In this document: one piece after another, positions 1 to 11,575 of the stretch | How the letters are laid out: each line of letters begins with the position of its first letter | Position numbering within the stretch: position 1 is the first letter of the stretch | From: Cryptomeria japonica | Taxonomy: Eukaryota > Streptophyta > Pinopsida > Cupressales > Cupressaceae | NCBI RefSeq assembly: GCF_030272615.1 | Contig: NC_081405.1 | Coordinates: 157,531,954-157,593,953 of the forward strand | Direction of reading: 5' to 3' | Length of the DNA stretch: 62,000 nt | The notes under the pieces: model-generated | Database searches by the model: none | The model's input: the letters and a program-made list of their open reading frames with translations, nothing else | Told to the model about the DNA's origin: nothing | Translations under genes and position numbers: made by a program

Positions 1-1070
1 ATTTTTTTAAAGTATTGATCTATTTTGTTAAAACTAAATTCACTTTATCATTATATCATGTCCTTGCTTAGCTTTGTTTCTATTGATCTTTAGGTTTGCA
101 CTCTCAATACAAACATGCACTTGTGGGAACATCGAGCATGAGAAGCCTAAAAATATGGGATGCATTTTACAAGACAACCTTTGAGATTTAGAAACAAATT
201 CTTCGTAGGATTTTTAATAATTATTGAGTTTATTTTGCAAGGGAAAGGGGGAAGGAAGAAGTGGAAATGAAAATGTATTTTAATGAGGCATATGTCGAAG
301 AAGGCTATTCTATTTGCATGAGATTAACAACATAGGATTTGTTGCAGATATGGTGTTGTCATTGATGCCAATTGGAGATTATTGCATATATGGTGTTGTC
401 ATTGATGAACACTCATAATATAATTATTGTAGTATGTTGTGTTGCATATATGGAGCAATGTGTTGTGTGTTGATGTCAACACTGAAATATTGAATGTTCT
501 TAATTAAATGCCAAAATATGTGATGCTCTGAAGTTCATGTTTGAATGTCAAGATATGTTGATCTAACATTTATGGTTGGATGTCAAAATATGTGATGTTT
601 TGAAGTTTATGGTTGGATTTTAAAATTTTCCTTATTGATAGATTGTTGTAATGATACAACTCAAGTATGTTATGCCTATTTTTGTGTCTCTAGCTCAGGA
701 AATTGCATCACATTTCTCTACAGAATAAAGATATCACTTTGCAGTTTAGAAGAAAGACAAAGGAGGATGTTAAGTTTGTATGCTTCTCATTTTAGGTCAC
801 AAAAGTCAATACAACCATTTCTACGGCTTGTTGTGTGAAGAGAGTTCTATTGTTCATCAAGATGGGTTAGAGGAATGCTCCACACTTCTCTGCATTTCAT
901 TATTTGCTCCTATAGTACAAAGTATTTGATCATATGGTCTATATATTACTTCTCTTCAGGTTTCGGGTGTTCATATGTACCATAAGTTATGGATCTAACT
1001 ATTATATCTCATGATTGTGTTGTCTAGCGTGCATGTGATGATTGGTTTCAATATTTATTGATTTGCGTTA
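1..1070. other. AT-rich stretch with short direct repeats, no gene seen
   Basis: I see no supported gene. The stretch holds small direct repeats: a 24-base motif at 344-367 recurs at 384-407 with one change, and a motif containing CAAAATATGTGATG near 513 recurs near 584. A 67-codon open frame at 635-838 has no recognisable feature and is not called. Confidence 0.5.
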
Positions 1071-3055
1071 GCTAAATTGAATGTGATAGTATGAAAAAAA
1101 GTAATTGAAATAATATTGATACTCATACAATTCTCTCCTATGCTCGACGTTATGGTTCCTAATCTTTCTGGTTGTGATTACATTTTATGGAGTGGACATT
1201 TGGAAGGTTAAGTGGTTGTTTGGCTGACCTGGTATATTTATGTTAATGCTCACTGGTGGTTTCAACTAGCACAGAGAGGTGTGCTAAGATGATTTGGGTC
1301 TAGACTATATCTTGCCTTAGTCTTCATTTACATCCCTTCCATTGTAGAAGTGTTTGGAGCTAACCTCCTTGGGGGATGCACGTTTCATGCTTACACACTT
1401 AATCTCAATTGACTTGGAGTATGTGTAGCACCTTTTTTATGTTCTTGCAAGAATGGAATGTGTTCTAAGTTGAATTAGGTCTTGTTTATCCTTGGATTGG
1501 ACTGCAATTGTTCTCCTCTCTCTGTAAATATTCTTGGGGGCCAACCTCTTTGGACGAACTTGTTTCATGTTCATATGCTTCATCTTGGCTAACTTGGAGA
1601 GCTTGTTGATTCTTGTAGATGATATAAATGGAAAATCAAATCATTACAAAGTGTGGGTGGAAGTGTGGCAAAGAAGAGCTTAATGCATACTAGAGGAAGT
1701 GAGCCAAAAGTAATCTTATTTAGATGAGCTCAAAAGTGTGTTAGAGGCAGTGAGCCGAAGGAAGCTAATGATGCAGAAGTGTTGCAATGGAAGTTCATCA
1801 ATCATTCATGATACTTTGAGGTTGTAGCCTCTTTTGTAAGTGTTGTAATTATTAGGGAGTAGTGAACTTCCTTTGGTTATAGCCATAAAATTGTGATTCG
1901 GGGAGTTGTAGCTTCCTTGGGTTGTAACCACATAACAAAGTTATAATCCTATTTTATCATTGTGAGGTTGGATTTGGACAATAGCTCCAAGAAAATTTCT
2001 TGTTGTGGTTTTTCCCTTGTTGGATTTTTCAAGTAAATCTGGTGTTCTCATGTGCAATGGTTTTGCACCAACTAAATTGAATGTGATAGTATGAAAAAAG
2101 TATATTGAAATAATGTTGATGCTCATATGGTTCTCTCTTGTGCTCTACATTGTGGTTCCTACTCTTTTTGGAATTGATTGTTGTTTGGAGGGGACATTTG
2201 GAAGGATAAGTGGTTGTCTGGCTGACTTGGCCTATTTGCATCAATTCTATGTGCTTTGTTCCAACATGGATAGGTGTGTTAAGATGATTTGGGTCCAATC
2301 TATTTCTTTCTTTGGTCCACATTCACTTCTCTTCCACTATGGAAATGTTTAAGGTCAGCCTCCTCAGGGATGCACATTTCATGCCCACACGCTTCATCTT
2401 GGCTGACTTGGAGTATGTGTGCCACCTTTTTGATGTTGTTGCAAGCATGGATATTTGTTCTAAGTTGAATTCGGTCATGTTTATCCATGGATTGGATCAA
2501 ATAGTTCTCCTCTCTCTGTGGATGTTCTTGGGGGCCAACCTCTTTGGTCGATGCCTGTTTCATGTTCATCTGCTTCATCTTGGTCAACTTGGAGAGCTTG
2601 TTGATGCTTGCGAAGGATATAAATGAAAGATCAAATCATTGCAAAGTATGTGTGGAAATGTGATGAAGAAGAGCTTAATGCATACCATAGGTAGTGAGCT
2701 GAAGGTAATCTTATTTAGATAAGCTCAAAAGTGTGCTAGAGTCAATGAGGTGAATGCAATTGATGGTGCAAAAGTGTTGCAATGAGAATTCATCAATCCG
2801 TCATGATAGTCTAAGGTTGTAGCCTCTTTTGAAAGTGTTGTAATCCATAGGGAGTAGTAAACTTCGTTTAGTTGTAGCCATAAAATTATGATTCAGGAAG
2901 TTGTAGCTTCCATGGGTTGTAGCCCTAAAAAAAAATTGTAATCCTATTTTATTATTGTGAGGTTGGATTTGGACAGTAGCTCCAAGTAGATTGCTCACCA
3001 TGGATTTTACCTTGTTGGGTTTTCCACATAAATTTGGTGTCCTCATGTGCAATGG
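1071..3055. repeat. Tandem duplication of a 1-kb unit, two diverged copies
   Basis: The string AAATTGAATGTGATAGTATG at 1074 recurs at 2074, and landmarks such as the CTCATGTGCAATGG string near 2047 and 3046 keep the same spacing of about 1,000 bases. Copy 1 is about 1071-2070 and copy 2 about 2071-3055. The copies differ by scattered substitutions and small indels, so the duplication is old. Short open frames on both strands (for example 2113-2352 and 2300-2587) are shadows of the repeat and encode nothing I recognise. It may be part of a decayed LTR element, but no LTR pair was found. Confidence 0.75.
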
Positions 3056-3151
3056 TGTTGTATGTTTTGTTCTTTCTATTTTTTTATTGTTGTTGATCTA
3101 TATAAGAAGTATTTGGTTTTTAGTGGCATTGAAGGGTATTGAAATTTGATG

Positions 3152-3184
3152 GAATACTGATTCACCCCCCCCCTCTTAGTATTC
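3152..3184. repeat. Hairpin with a C-run loop
   Basis: GAATACT at 3152-3158 and AGTATTC at 3178-3184 are perfect complements. The loop holds nine consecutive C residues. It follows directly on the tandem 1-kb repeat. Similar C-rich hairpins occur near termini of plant LTR elements, but I could not link this one to an element. Confidence 0.55.
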
Positions 3185-4615
3185 TAGTGTGACTAACAAG
3201 ATTTAATCATCAAATGACACAAAGAGATAAAACTACAACGATGAAAAGTAGAGATATGAACAACCACTAGTTTATAGAGGTTAGAATTTGCTTGAAAGGA
3301 TCAACCAGCTCTAGACACAAATCAAGGTTACAAATTTAAACAAAAAGGAGAGGAAAAATCACAAAAGAACCCATAAATAGACACATTAAACAAAGTATTT
3401 TATTTATTAGCAAAGATACACTAACAAATATATACACAAGACAAATGGCATAGTCATACAATTTAACATAATCTAAACAATAATATAAACTTATTTTCTT
3501 AAAAAACTAAACACATAAAATAATAGAATTTTCACTAGTGAATTTCTCCATTTTACAAATGATTGTGTATACAATATATAAAATAGAAAGGGTAAGATAA
3601 GAGAAGAGTCAAAAAGAAAAATAAGAAAAATAACTGTGCCCCTTGCCTTTGAATCCTAAACCTATAATTACCCATAATCATTTCAACAAATTTTAAAAAA
3701 AACACTGTTAATCATTAATACAATTAAAAAAACCCTTGACTGATGGAGAAAGTATAAATGTTAACCACCTCATTGAACATAATGCCACTATTGTTGTTTC
3801 CTTCTTCTCATAAGTATCAGTTGTTATAATATTAGGACTAGAACTCTCTAATAAATCCTTTTACTTTATTAAGAGTTGAGAAATGTTTATAAAATTATTA
3901 CCTTATATCTCCTGTTGTTTCCTTCTTCTCATAAGTATCAGTTGTTATAATATTAAGACTAGAACTCTCTAATAAATCCTTTTACTTTATTAAGAGTTGA
4001 GAAATGTTTATAAAATTATTACCTTATATCTCCTATTCACACGAGATAGCTTATAAGACAAACATGTAAAATGGATGCTATTCGTGGATTCACTTACCAT
4101 TTATCATGATGTTTTCACTTTGACACTATTTGATATAACCTTAGCAAATGATAAGTTTATTATTTTATTATTTCCTAGAGAATAAAAGATTTACCTACAA
4201 CTCATCCCTTTATTTTCTTTTCAACTCACTTTGTTCAACCATCTCCTCACTTTATTAATGAGTTATTTAGATGGATTTAATTTCTTATTGGTTTCATGAT
4301 TTTAATAAAAACATTTGATTTATTAGAAATTATTTTAATCCTTCTTTTGTTTCAATATTTAGTGTTCGACCCATAGTCCTTTGTTATTTATTTGAGGATG
4401 TATTAATTTTATCAATATTTGATGGCTAGAAAAGTCTTTGGCAAAGTAAAGAATAAATAATATTATAATATTTGGGTCTTTGTTGAATATTGGTCTTTGT
4501 AAATTCATGATTCATTGGAATGGCTTGTGAGATTTTTAAATGGTTCATGCAATCACTTGAAATGGTTAGTTGGCTATATATTATTTGCACCATGCTTAGA
4601 TTTGACTACACTCTT
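3185..4615. other. AT-rich intergenic DNA, no gene seen
   Basis: No open frame or RNA gene is supported. The only clear structure is the 121-bp tandem duplication at 3792-4033. The right edge is the insertion point of element E1. Confidence 0.6.
3792..4033. repeat. 121-bp tandem duplication, nearly identical
   Basis: Unit 1 is 3792-3912 and unit 2 is 3913-4033, head to tail with no spacer. Reading base by base I find one difference (TTAGGAC against TTAAGAC). The near identity implies a recent duplication, perhaps by replication slippage. Confidence 0.92.
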
Positions 4616-5779
4616 TGTATACACCTAAAAATGACCAGAGGATAATTAATTAAATAAATAATTATTTAATTAATCGCCCTTCCTAATTTAATTGAATTCA
4701 TTAGTAATTTGATTAAATTCTCCCTTTCATCTACTTATTAATAAATCTAAGGATTTATTTAATAGGTTCATTTTAATGGTCCCCTTTGATTAATTAATTC
4801 AAATTAATTAATCCTCCCCCCATTTCAATCAATTCTTCTAATCCCTTAATTAATTAAAACAAATCAATTTATGAGTTGTTGAAAATTAATTAGTCTTTTC
4901 CTATTATTTGAATTTTTAAATTTAAATTACCCACATGCCTCCTAACTTCTAACCACCTAACCTAACCATCCCTCTAACCTAACCCATTCCACCTAACCTT
5001 GGGTTTGCCTAACCCTATCCTATCTTGCACATTCTAACCTCCTTATCCTAACCTTCTATGGTGTGGATATTCTTCCCTTGAGACACATGGCACTTTGGCC
5101 ACATGTCTCCTCTCTTGGACACTTGCCCTCTTATGAGCAAGGCTCCTTGACACTTGTCACCACAGAGATGACAAGTGTCCCTTCCTCCAACCTCTTCTCC
5201 AACTTCCTCCAATTTCACCCTTGATATCTTCAGACTCAATCTTGACCGTTGATTCCTGCCACCTCACCCCTAGCCTTGGAAATTCTATAAATATCCCCCA
5301 TTTTGGAGCACAAAGGATCCCATCTCATTTTCATCTTAGAAATTGTTACTATAGGCATATCATTTGAGCATTGTTGTTATAGGCAATTGCATCTTAGATT
5401 TAGTTTAATTTGATCAATTTCTAGCATAATTGTTGAATCATGTAGCTTAATCAATCTCTTTTCTAGCTTAATTGCATCATCATCATAGCTTAATAATGCA
5501 TATCATTAGCTTAATTAGACTCTTGGATCAATCTAGCATAATCAATCTCATCTAGTTTGCATATCATCATCATTTCAAATCCTCCGTCTAGGTGTAGTCA
5601 AGTCACTGGGATTGCTTATCCAGATCTGAGAGCAAATCCACACTCACATCTCTTAGGAGGTGATAGGTCGCTTTGTCATGGTTTATCTTTCGTTTGATTT
5701 CAATTTGCTAACCATGCTTGTAATGATCTATTGAGTGTTTGTGTTGCAGCTGCAGGTATCACACTTCACATGCACGACA
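4616..5779 (+). repeat. E1 5' LTR (1,164 bp)
   Basis: It begins TGTATACACC and ends GCACGACA (TG...CA). U3 opens with the AT palindrome AATTAAATAAATAATTATTT. A TATA box (TATAAATA) lies at 5286-5293. It is longer than the 3' LTR because 4998-5102 (105 bases) are missing from the 3' copy, with an AC microhomology at the junction. Confidence 0.93.
5286..5293 (+). promoter_or_regulatory. TATA box of the E1 5' LTR
   Basis: TATAAATA is followed by a C-run (ATATCCCCC), as at 13700-13707 in the 3' LTR. Its place, about 490 bases before the LTR end, suits the start of the R region. Confidence 0.65.
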
Positions 5780-5782
5780 TTT

Positions 5783-5800
5783 TGGCACCCATCGTGGGGC
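5783..5800 (+). other. E1 primer binding site, tRNA-Lys type
   Basis: TGGCACCCATCGTGGGGC lies three bases after the LTR. It matches the complement of the 3' end of plant tRNA-Lys, as I recall that sequence, at 16 of 18 positions. Both differences read as C-to-T changes at CpG on one strand or the other, as expected of an old methylated copy. Confidence 0.75.
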
Positions 5801-5878
5801 CATAAATCTCATTTTTAGCCTCTTAGCATCATTAAATTTTCAATCTAGCAGGTTTCTGGTCAGGTTTGATTTAGAATT

Positions 5879-5932
5879 TCGTATGACTTTCCTTTCTGTC
5901 TCGTACGAGCAAGTGAGAATTGTCGTACAAAT
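5879..5932 (+). repeat. E1 leader array A of TCGTACGA-type motifs
   Basis: Three degenerate copies of the palindrome TCGTACGA occur about 22 bases apart (TCGTATGA near 5879, CTCGTACGAG near 5900, GTCGTACAAA near 5922). A 3' splice-site-like sequence (CCTAACTGGTTTTTGTAG) ends at 6053. A second block of the same motif follows at 7033-7256. Confidence 0.6.
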
Positions 5933-7032
5933 TTCTGCTTCCATGTTTTTAAAATAGATTGCATTTTAAGGTTTTCATGCTTCAATTTGATTATTACTAA
6001 TGCTAACCCTAGTCTCTTTGTGAGTTTTTCAACAACCTAACTGGTTTTTGTAGGACAACTGTCGAAGATTGCGCTTGTCAAAGTTTCATTTCATCAAAAC
6101 ACCAACATGACTACTAACGTATCTTCTTTGTAGGTTGCAAGGAGAACTCAACCAAACTTTGTATCTTCTTTAAGTTTTCTAGGCACACTTATTTTGCTAA
6201 TGGAAAATGAACATCTGGTTTTCTATGTTTGAGAAGTTGTCTAAAAGGTAGGAGAGTATGCTCTTGTCCATTTGGACAACCAGAAATCCCAACCCTTGAA
6301 GCGCTTCTATGTTTGAGATTTGATTACCTTTAGTAGGCCTGTCACAGTGGGAAAAAGTAATCACCCTATGAGAACGACCCAAGTGAGTACAACTAGACCT
6401 AAGCTTTTCGACTCACTCTAAAAAATAGGCCTCTCGGGATTAAAGTCTCGGAGGATGGGATTATTTGAAATTTCTCTTTTGAGATCTCTCATATTGTACA
6501 TTTAGTAGGGCCTCACGGTCTCAATCACGCTTGTATGACTACTTCTTATTTCGGTACCTTGTAGGGCTATAGGCCTCACTCGCGCTTGCGCGACTACAAG
6601 GTGTAATTTCAAACGAAAACCCTTACTACGAACCCTAAGATAGAAGCTACTTGATTCATCTCTGAAAGGGGGATAATCTTTGTGCAAGAGAGATAATAAC
6701 TCTCCCAAGACACTTGCCATATCGTGCCCCCATTAGCATTTGTAGTCAAATAATACGGCGTTGAGAATCCATTGCGTGAGACTCAACAACCATATTCTGA
6801 TTAGCTATTGGGTGTGTACCTAAGTTTGCAAGCAAAGGTTTTCTCTCTCAACCAACTTCCTTAAGATTTAGCATGTTGTGCTTGAGATCACTTATCATAT
6901 CACATGTTTGTTGTGTCTTCATCCCTAAAAAAAATAATTTGACATCTAAAACTGGAAAATAGAAGAAAAACATCAAACTTCATTGATCAAAAATCTGTCC
7001 AAACAAAAATTTTGTCTCTATTTTGTCCTCAG
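5933..7032 (+). other. E1 leader between motif blocks, no gene seen
   Basis: Untranslated leader of E1. It holds two T-rich sequences ending in TTTGTAG (near 6053 and 6133) that resemble 3' splice sites, and a more GC-rich part at 6380-6780 with small inverted repeats around CTCGCGCTTGCGCGAC (near 6577). Short open frames here have no support. Confidence 0.5.
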
Positions 7033-7256
7033 TTGTACGAGTTTGTTAGTTTGTCCTACGAAACATCTAGTTTATCGTCTGATCCAGTGAGAATTATCGT
7101 ACGAGTCAGTTTAGTGGGGAATTTTGTGTCATCTTTTGTCATTTGGTTCTGTGAGAAAGCTCGTACGAGTTTATGCCTTTTGTCATGCGAGATTTTTAGT
7201 TTGTCGTATGGGCCTGTCTAAATTGTCGTTCGGGGTTGTATAAAGTGTCATACGAA
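7033..7256 (+). repeat. E1 leader array B, about nine TCGTACGA-type motifs at 20-bp spacing
   Basis: Degenerate copies lie near 7034, 7053, 7074, 7096, 7161, 7183, 7203, 7224 and 7247. The best are ATCGTACGAG and CTCGTACGAG; the consensus is TCGTACGA followed by GTTT. Spacing is mostly 19-23 bases, with one gap. The array is followed by CATATTTTTTTTCAG, ending at 7305, a strong 3' splice-site-like sequence. E2 and E3 hold arrays of the same design with other motifs. Confidence 0.7.
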
Positions 7257-7527
7257 TTTGTGTCTATGTCAATCCAGAGTTGTCTTCTTGCATATTTTTT
7301 TTCAGATCTATCATGTTTGCTTGGTCAATTTACAGTGAGCATAAACACCTGATATCTGTCATTTTGTGCTTAGATTATCTTCTTGGTTCGCTTGGTCAAG
7401 TTATCATCTGTCAAATCAGATTCTAGAAGTAGACACCTCGAGATTTTCAAGTATTCGCCTTCAACAAGTTCAAGATCTAAACATCTCAAAGTGCATTATC
7501 ACCCTCTTTGATAAACTAATCACTCAA

Positions 7528-7653
7528 AACATAGTTTCTCATCAGGATCTATCATCCTCTATCATGAAACTACAATGTTTGGTTAGGACAAACATAGTTT
7601 CTCATCAGGATCTATCATCCTCTATCATGAAACTACAATGTTTGGTTAGGACA
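7528..7653 (+). repeat. 63-bp tandem duplication in the E1 leader
   Basis: 7528-7590 is repeated at 7591-7653 with no differences that I can see. Because 63 is a multiple of three, it also repeats 21 residues in the open frame 7366-7812. That frame resembles no known protein and I do not call it as a gene. Confidence 0.9.
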
Positions 7654-7988
7654 ACCTTATCCCACATCGTAGGATATATCGTTCCTATTGGACTTGGTTT
7701 TATCAAAATCGTCATCATTGCACTCCAAAACCGAAGATCAAAAAACTTGCAAACTTTTAAACACTTGAATCATCTTTTCTCATGTCATGACACTCTATCA
7801 CATTTACATTGATAGTTGATCACTTATCGAAATAACTTTTAGACAATCAGATCTCTGGAACAAAAATAGAAACATTCGAAATAGCTAAAAATCATATCAA
7901 CATGGCATACCAAAGCAAAATAAAAGAAGAAGACATAACGAGTCAACATATCTGAGAAATCAAACAAGTCCAAAATAAAAAACCAACT

Positions 7989-9203
7989 ATGTCAAAACCT
8001 CACAATGATTCAAATACATCTCCAAAGAAAGGTGGCTCTTTTATGCAACTCTTAAAGAGAACCCTAAATGATTTTGTTGAGGAAGATCAAAATCACGCAC
8101 CTATGTCTAGCAATGGCTCATCCTCCCATAAGCAAATTGACTCTCCAAAGGCATCTATTCCTACATCTCTTGAAAACTTGCAAGAACCTTCCATAGCATC
8201 ATCACCAAACAATACAGCCAAAGATGAAGTTCCCCAAGGGATATCCATAACGGCCATCAAACCTATTTCAAAGGATCCCATTCAAAGCCCATCTCCTTTA
8301 TATCTAAGCATTGATTCCTTGCAACATCCCCATAATGCTTCCTTGAAAATTGAAGTCCCCATTCATAGAATGCTCGTTAAACGTGTCCTAATAGATGGGG
8401 GAGCTAGCTTAAACATTTGTTCATTGAGTCTTGTCCGTGCTCTAGGTTATTTAGAAGATGCAGTTGATCCCCAGAAAAAGATAACATTCAAAGCATATGA
8501 TGAAGAAGAGCATTTCTCTAAAGGGATTGTAATATTACCCATCAGAGTAGGACCTTTGTAGAAAGACACAACATGCCAAGTTCTAGACTTGGACTTATCA
8601 TACAACATACTCTTGGGAAGACCATGGATACATGACATACAGGCTATTCCATCAGCATGTCATCAATGCCTGAAATTTCCATACAATGGGCAGGAAATCA
8701 TGATCTCAATAGACTCAAATCCATTGCAGTGTTGTAGTAATCTCAAACCAGTTCAAGAGGTCATTGTTCCACATAACAAAGAGGCAGAATCTTCAAGCAC
8801 ACAATCCAAGGAACAATCATTTGCATCAATTTTGTCAAGCATGGAAAAACAAATGCAACTAAGAGATCGAGGGAACAAAGAATATTTTCTATCATGGAAA
8901 AGAAAACAAGAGCAAATTGAAATTGAAAGGGATGAAGAAGATATAGGTGTCAATATAGTTCACATGTATACAAGAAAAACATTAGGAACTAGCCCACTTG
9001 AATTAGAATCACATTCAGTTGACTTGGACTTAATTGAGGACAATCAAGAGCTACTTGCGAGAGGTCATTCTGACGAGAGCATCGTTCTAGATATTGAAAT
9101 GCATATTGCAAGCTCTGACATCTCTATCATGACCCCTAATATCTTTGAAACAATTCAACTTGCGGATCCTTTACCCTTAATCCATCCTGAACCTATGGAC
9201 TAG
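7989..9203 (+). pseudogene. pol: E1 aspartic protease region, broken by a stop
   Basis: The protein would be the retrotransposon aspartic protease, which cuts the Gag-Pol polyprotein in the virus-like particle. The active-site loop reads LIDGGASLNIC (D-G-G in place of the usual D-S/T-G). The C-terminal half has YNILLGRPWIH, the conserved hydrophobic-G-R motif. An in-frame TAG at 8559-8561 splits the two halves; the frame continues unchanged after it. The first 110 residues (Ser/Pro/Asn-rich) resemble neither the E2 Gag nor any family I know. Homology to E2 begins at HPHNASLKIE. Downstream of the protease there is a charged linker and, unlike E2, no G-patch. Confidence 0.8.
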
Positions 9204-9720
9204 GAAAATGAAAGACATACTGCCATTGATACCTTTCCTAATGACCATGCCATATCTGTATATCTTAATACAATCGAACCCACAAAAACTTTCACCAGGG
9301 ATTTTGCTAACATATCTTCAAGTCAAGTGGGTGCCAAATCTCCTAGTCGCAAAAGTGGAAATAAAGAAAACAATATCAGGTCTAATGGTGAAAACCATTT
9401 ATTGGCAACATTAGACTGCAAAAAAGTAAAAAGAAAGGACGCATCTAACAATGAAAACCTCCTCTAGGCACCGAAAGATGGGAGATTTGACATTTTACTT
9501 GAGCACTATCAAGAGAGATCATATATCCTAATAGAACCGGCAGAGGCAGTTATCATTGACACAATTGATCTACATCCAACAATATCTCCATCAGAACACA
9601 AAGTGCAACAATATTTTGAACCCTTCAAAAGATGGCAAATCAATTTTACCTGGTCATATGTAGACATTCTAGGGTTAGATCCATATCTTATAATACATCA
9701 CTGAAATATTAGTCTAGGAG
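9204..9720 (+). pseudogene. pol: E1 linker and N-terminal edge of RT, truncated
   Basis: Shifted and stopped frames still show the stretch before the RT. FTWSYVDILGLDP (near 9643-9681) matches FAWSYADMPGLDL just before the E2 RT fingers. After HH and a TGA near 9702 the similarity to RT ends. The palm, the YVDD box, the thumb and the first RNase H are absent. About 1.3-1.4 kb is missing relative to E2. Confidence 0.75.
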
Positions 9721-10100
9721 CAGGAATCAATAATGGAACACAAGATGGATCAAGAGCAGGCATTCTATTCATCACCCCAGAAGGTCATACAATTCTGAAA
9801 GCATACAAATTAAGCTTTCCATGCACCAAAAACACAACAGAATATGAAGCTTTGGTTACAGGTATCAAAATGGCTATAAAATGAAACATTACACAACTTC
9901 AAGTCTTTGGAGACTCTCAGCTCGTCATCAATCAAATCAATGATGATTATCAAACAAAGGATGAAAAGTTAATGCCTTATAAAAATATGGTTGATGGTGT
10001 CAAGAAATATTTTGTAGAAATAACTTTTTAGCAGATTCCAAGGAATGACAAAAAAGCAGCAGATGCCATGGAAACACTTGCTTCTCTCCTTCAGACACAG
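9721..10100 (+). pseudogene. pol: E1 second (archaeal-type) RNase H, remnant
   Basis: The remains align with the second RNase H of E2: DGS..AGILFITPEGH, then CTKNTTEYEALVTGI, then FGDSQLVINQI. The D, E and D residues of the active site are still readable. In-frame stops (near 9884 and 10029) break it. In Tat elements this domain follows the native RNase H and precedes integrase; here it follows the RT edge directly because of the deletion. Confidence 0.75.
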
Positions 10101-11459
10101 TAAAATCAAGAGCGTTATGAATTACTGGTGGAAGAGTTGTTTTACTCTACACATAATTGTCTGAATTCCCAAACTATCTGTCACCTTGTTGGGCATTATT
10201 CCTCCCTTTATGGTCAAACTTACACATACCTGAAAGATAATATCCTCCCTCCCGACTTATCAAAAAACCAAAAGAGGAACTTTATTCGCCAATCCTCCCG
10301 TTATACTCTTGTCGCGGATACCCTTTTTCAACGAGGTCTAGACGGTACTCTTTTAAGATGTCTTGAACAAGAAGAATTTGAGAAGGCCTTACATGAAGTC
10401 CATAATGACATTTGTGGCACTCATTCAAGTGGTCTTACCCTTTCGAAAAAACTCATACGCTTGGGCTATTATTGGCCAACTATGGAATGAGATTCTTTTG
10501 AGATAGCTAAAACATGCAAACAATGTCAGATCCATGGAAATTTGATTCATGCACTAGCACAAGAAATTCATTCTTGGGCAACATCTTTCCCTTTTTGCCA
10601 ATGGGAGCTTGATCTAGTAGGAAAGATAAATCCTTCTTCATCCAATGGTCACAAATTCATCCTTGTAGCTATAGAATATTTCACAAAATGGATTGAGGTA
10701 GTACCTCTCATCAATATCACAGAAAAACAAATTGTTGCATTTATCTTGAACTACATCATATGTCACTATGGAATACCCATGACCATTATCACTGATAATG
10801 GGCGACCGTTCAAGAATCAGGATGTCCAAGAATTATGTGAAAAATTCAAGATCCAACACAGATTTTCAACACCCTACTATCCACAAGGGAATGGGCAAGC
10901 AGAGGCATCAAACAAAACCATTTTGGAAATCCTCAAAAGACCATGAATGATGCTGGAAGAGATTGGCATATTCAATTAAACCCTTCTCTATGGGCCTACC
11001 ATACCAGTATCCGCACACCAACAGGTGCCACACCTTTCTCTCTTATCTATGAATCAGAAGCAATACTGCCAATAGAAGTAGAGATACCTTCTCTATGAGT
11101 ATCATTAAAAGGTCTCATCCCAGATGAAGAACAACGAGTATCTAGATTGCAGGAGTTAGAATTAATCTGTGAACGCAGACATCATGCCTTTGATCATTTA
11201 AAGGTATATCAACAAAGAATGTGCCACAGTTATAATCACAAGGTCAAATCAAGAACATTTCAAGTTGGAGAACAAGTACTAAAATAAAATCCACGCAACT
11301 GGGAAGATCGAGAAAAGAAAGGAAAGTTTGAACCAAACAGGTTAGGCCCGTTTGTGGTCACAACAGTATTTGGGTCAGGAGCATATTAGCTATCAACACA
11401 GGACAAGAATCAGCTCGAGGAACCCATAAATAACATGTATTTGAAGAAGTTTTATGTCT
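10101..11459 (+). pseudogene. pol: E1 integrase, with stops and frameshifts
   Basis: Integrase joins the cDNA to host DNA. The HHCC zinc finger is present (EVH, GTH, CKQC near 10395-10530). The DDE core is also present: ELDLVGK near 10607, TDNGRPF near 10790, and QGNGQAEASNK near 10885-10917. A TGA at 10488-10490 interrupts the zinc finger. A frame change near 10942 and many later stops break the C-terminal domain, whose remains (YNHKV, GPFVVTTVFGSG in mixed frames) run to about 11459. There is no chromodomain, as is usual for Tat. Confidence 0.85.
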
Positions 11460-11551
11460 GAAAAAGTAGAAAAATCCAAAAACAGTGAAAAATCAGAAAA
11501 AAAACAAAAAAAAACAAATCAAATTAGAGAAAAAGTGCAATAAAAACAGAT

Positions 11552-11575
11552 GGTGAAAACCTAGCAAACAGGGGC
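11552..11575 (+). other. Post-pol conserved motif GGTGAAAACC in E1
   Basis: GGTGAAAACC followed by TAGCAAACAGGGGC lies about 90 bases after the end of pol. The same motif occurs in E2 (28534-28558) and three times in E3. GGT-GAAA-ACC could fold as a three-pair stem with a GNRA tetraloop in RNA. Confidence 0.6.

Noticed and set aside
7366-7812. 148-codon frame in the E1 leader
   Set aside because: Contains a recent 63-bp duplication, has no recognised domain, and lies in untranslated leader.
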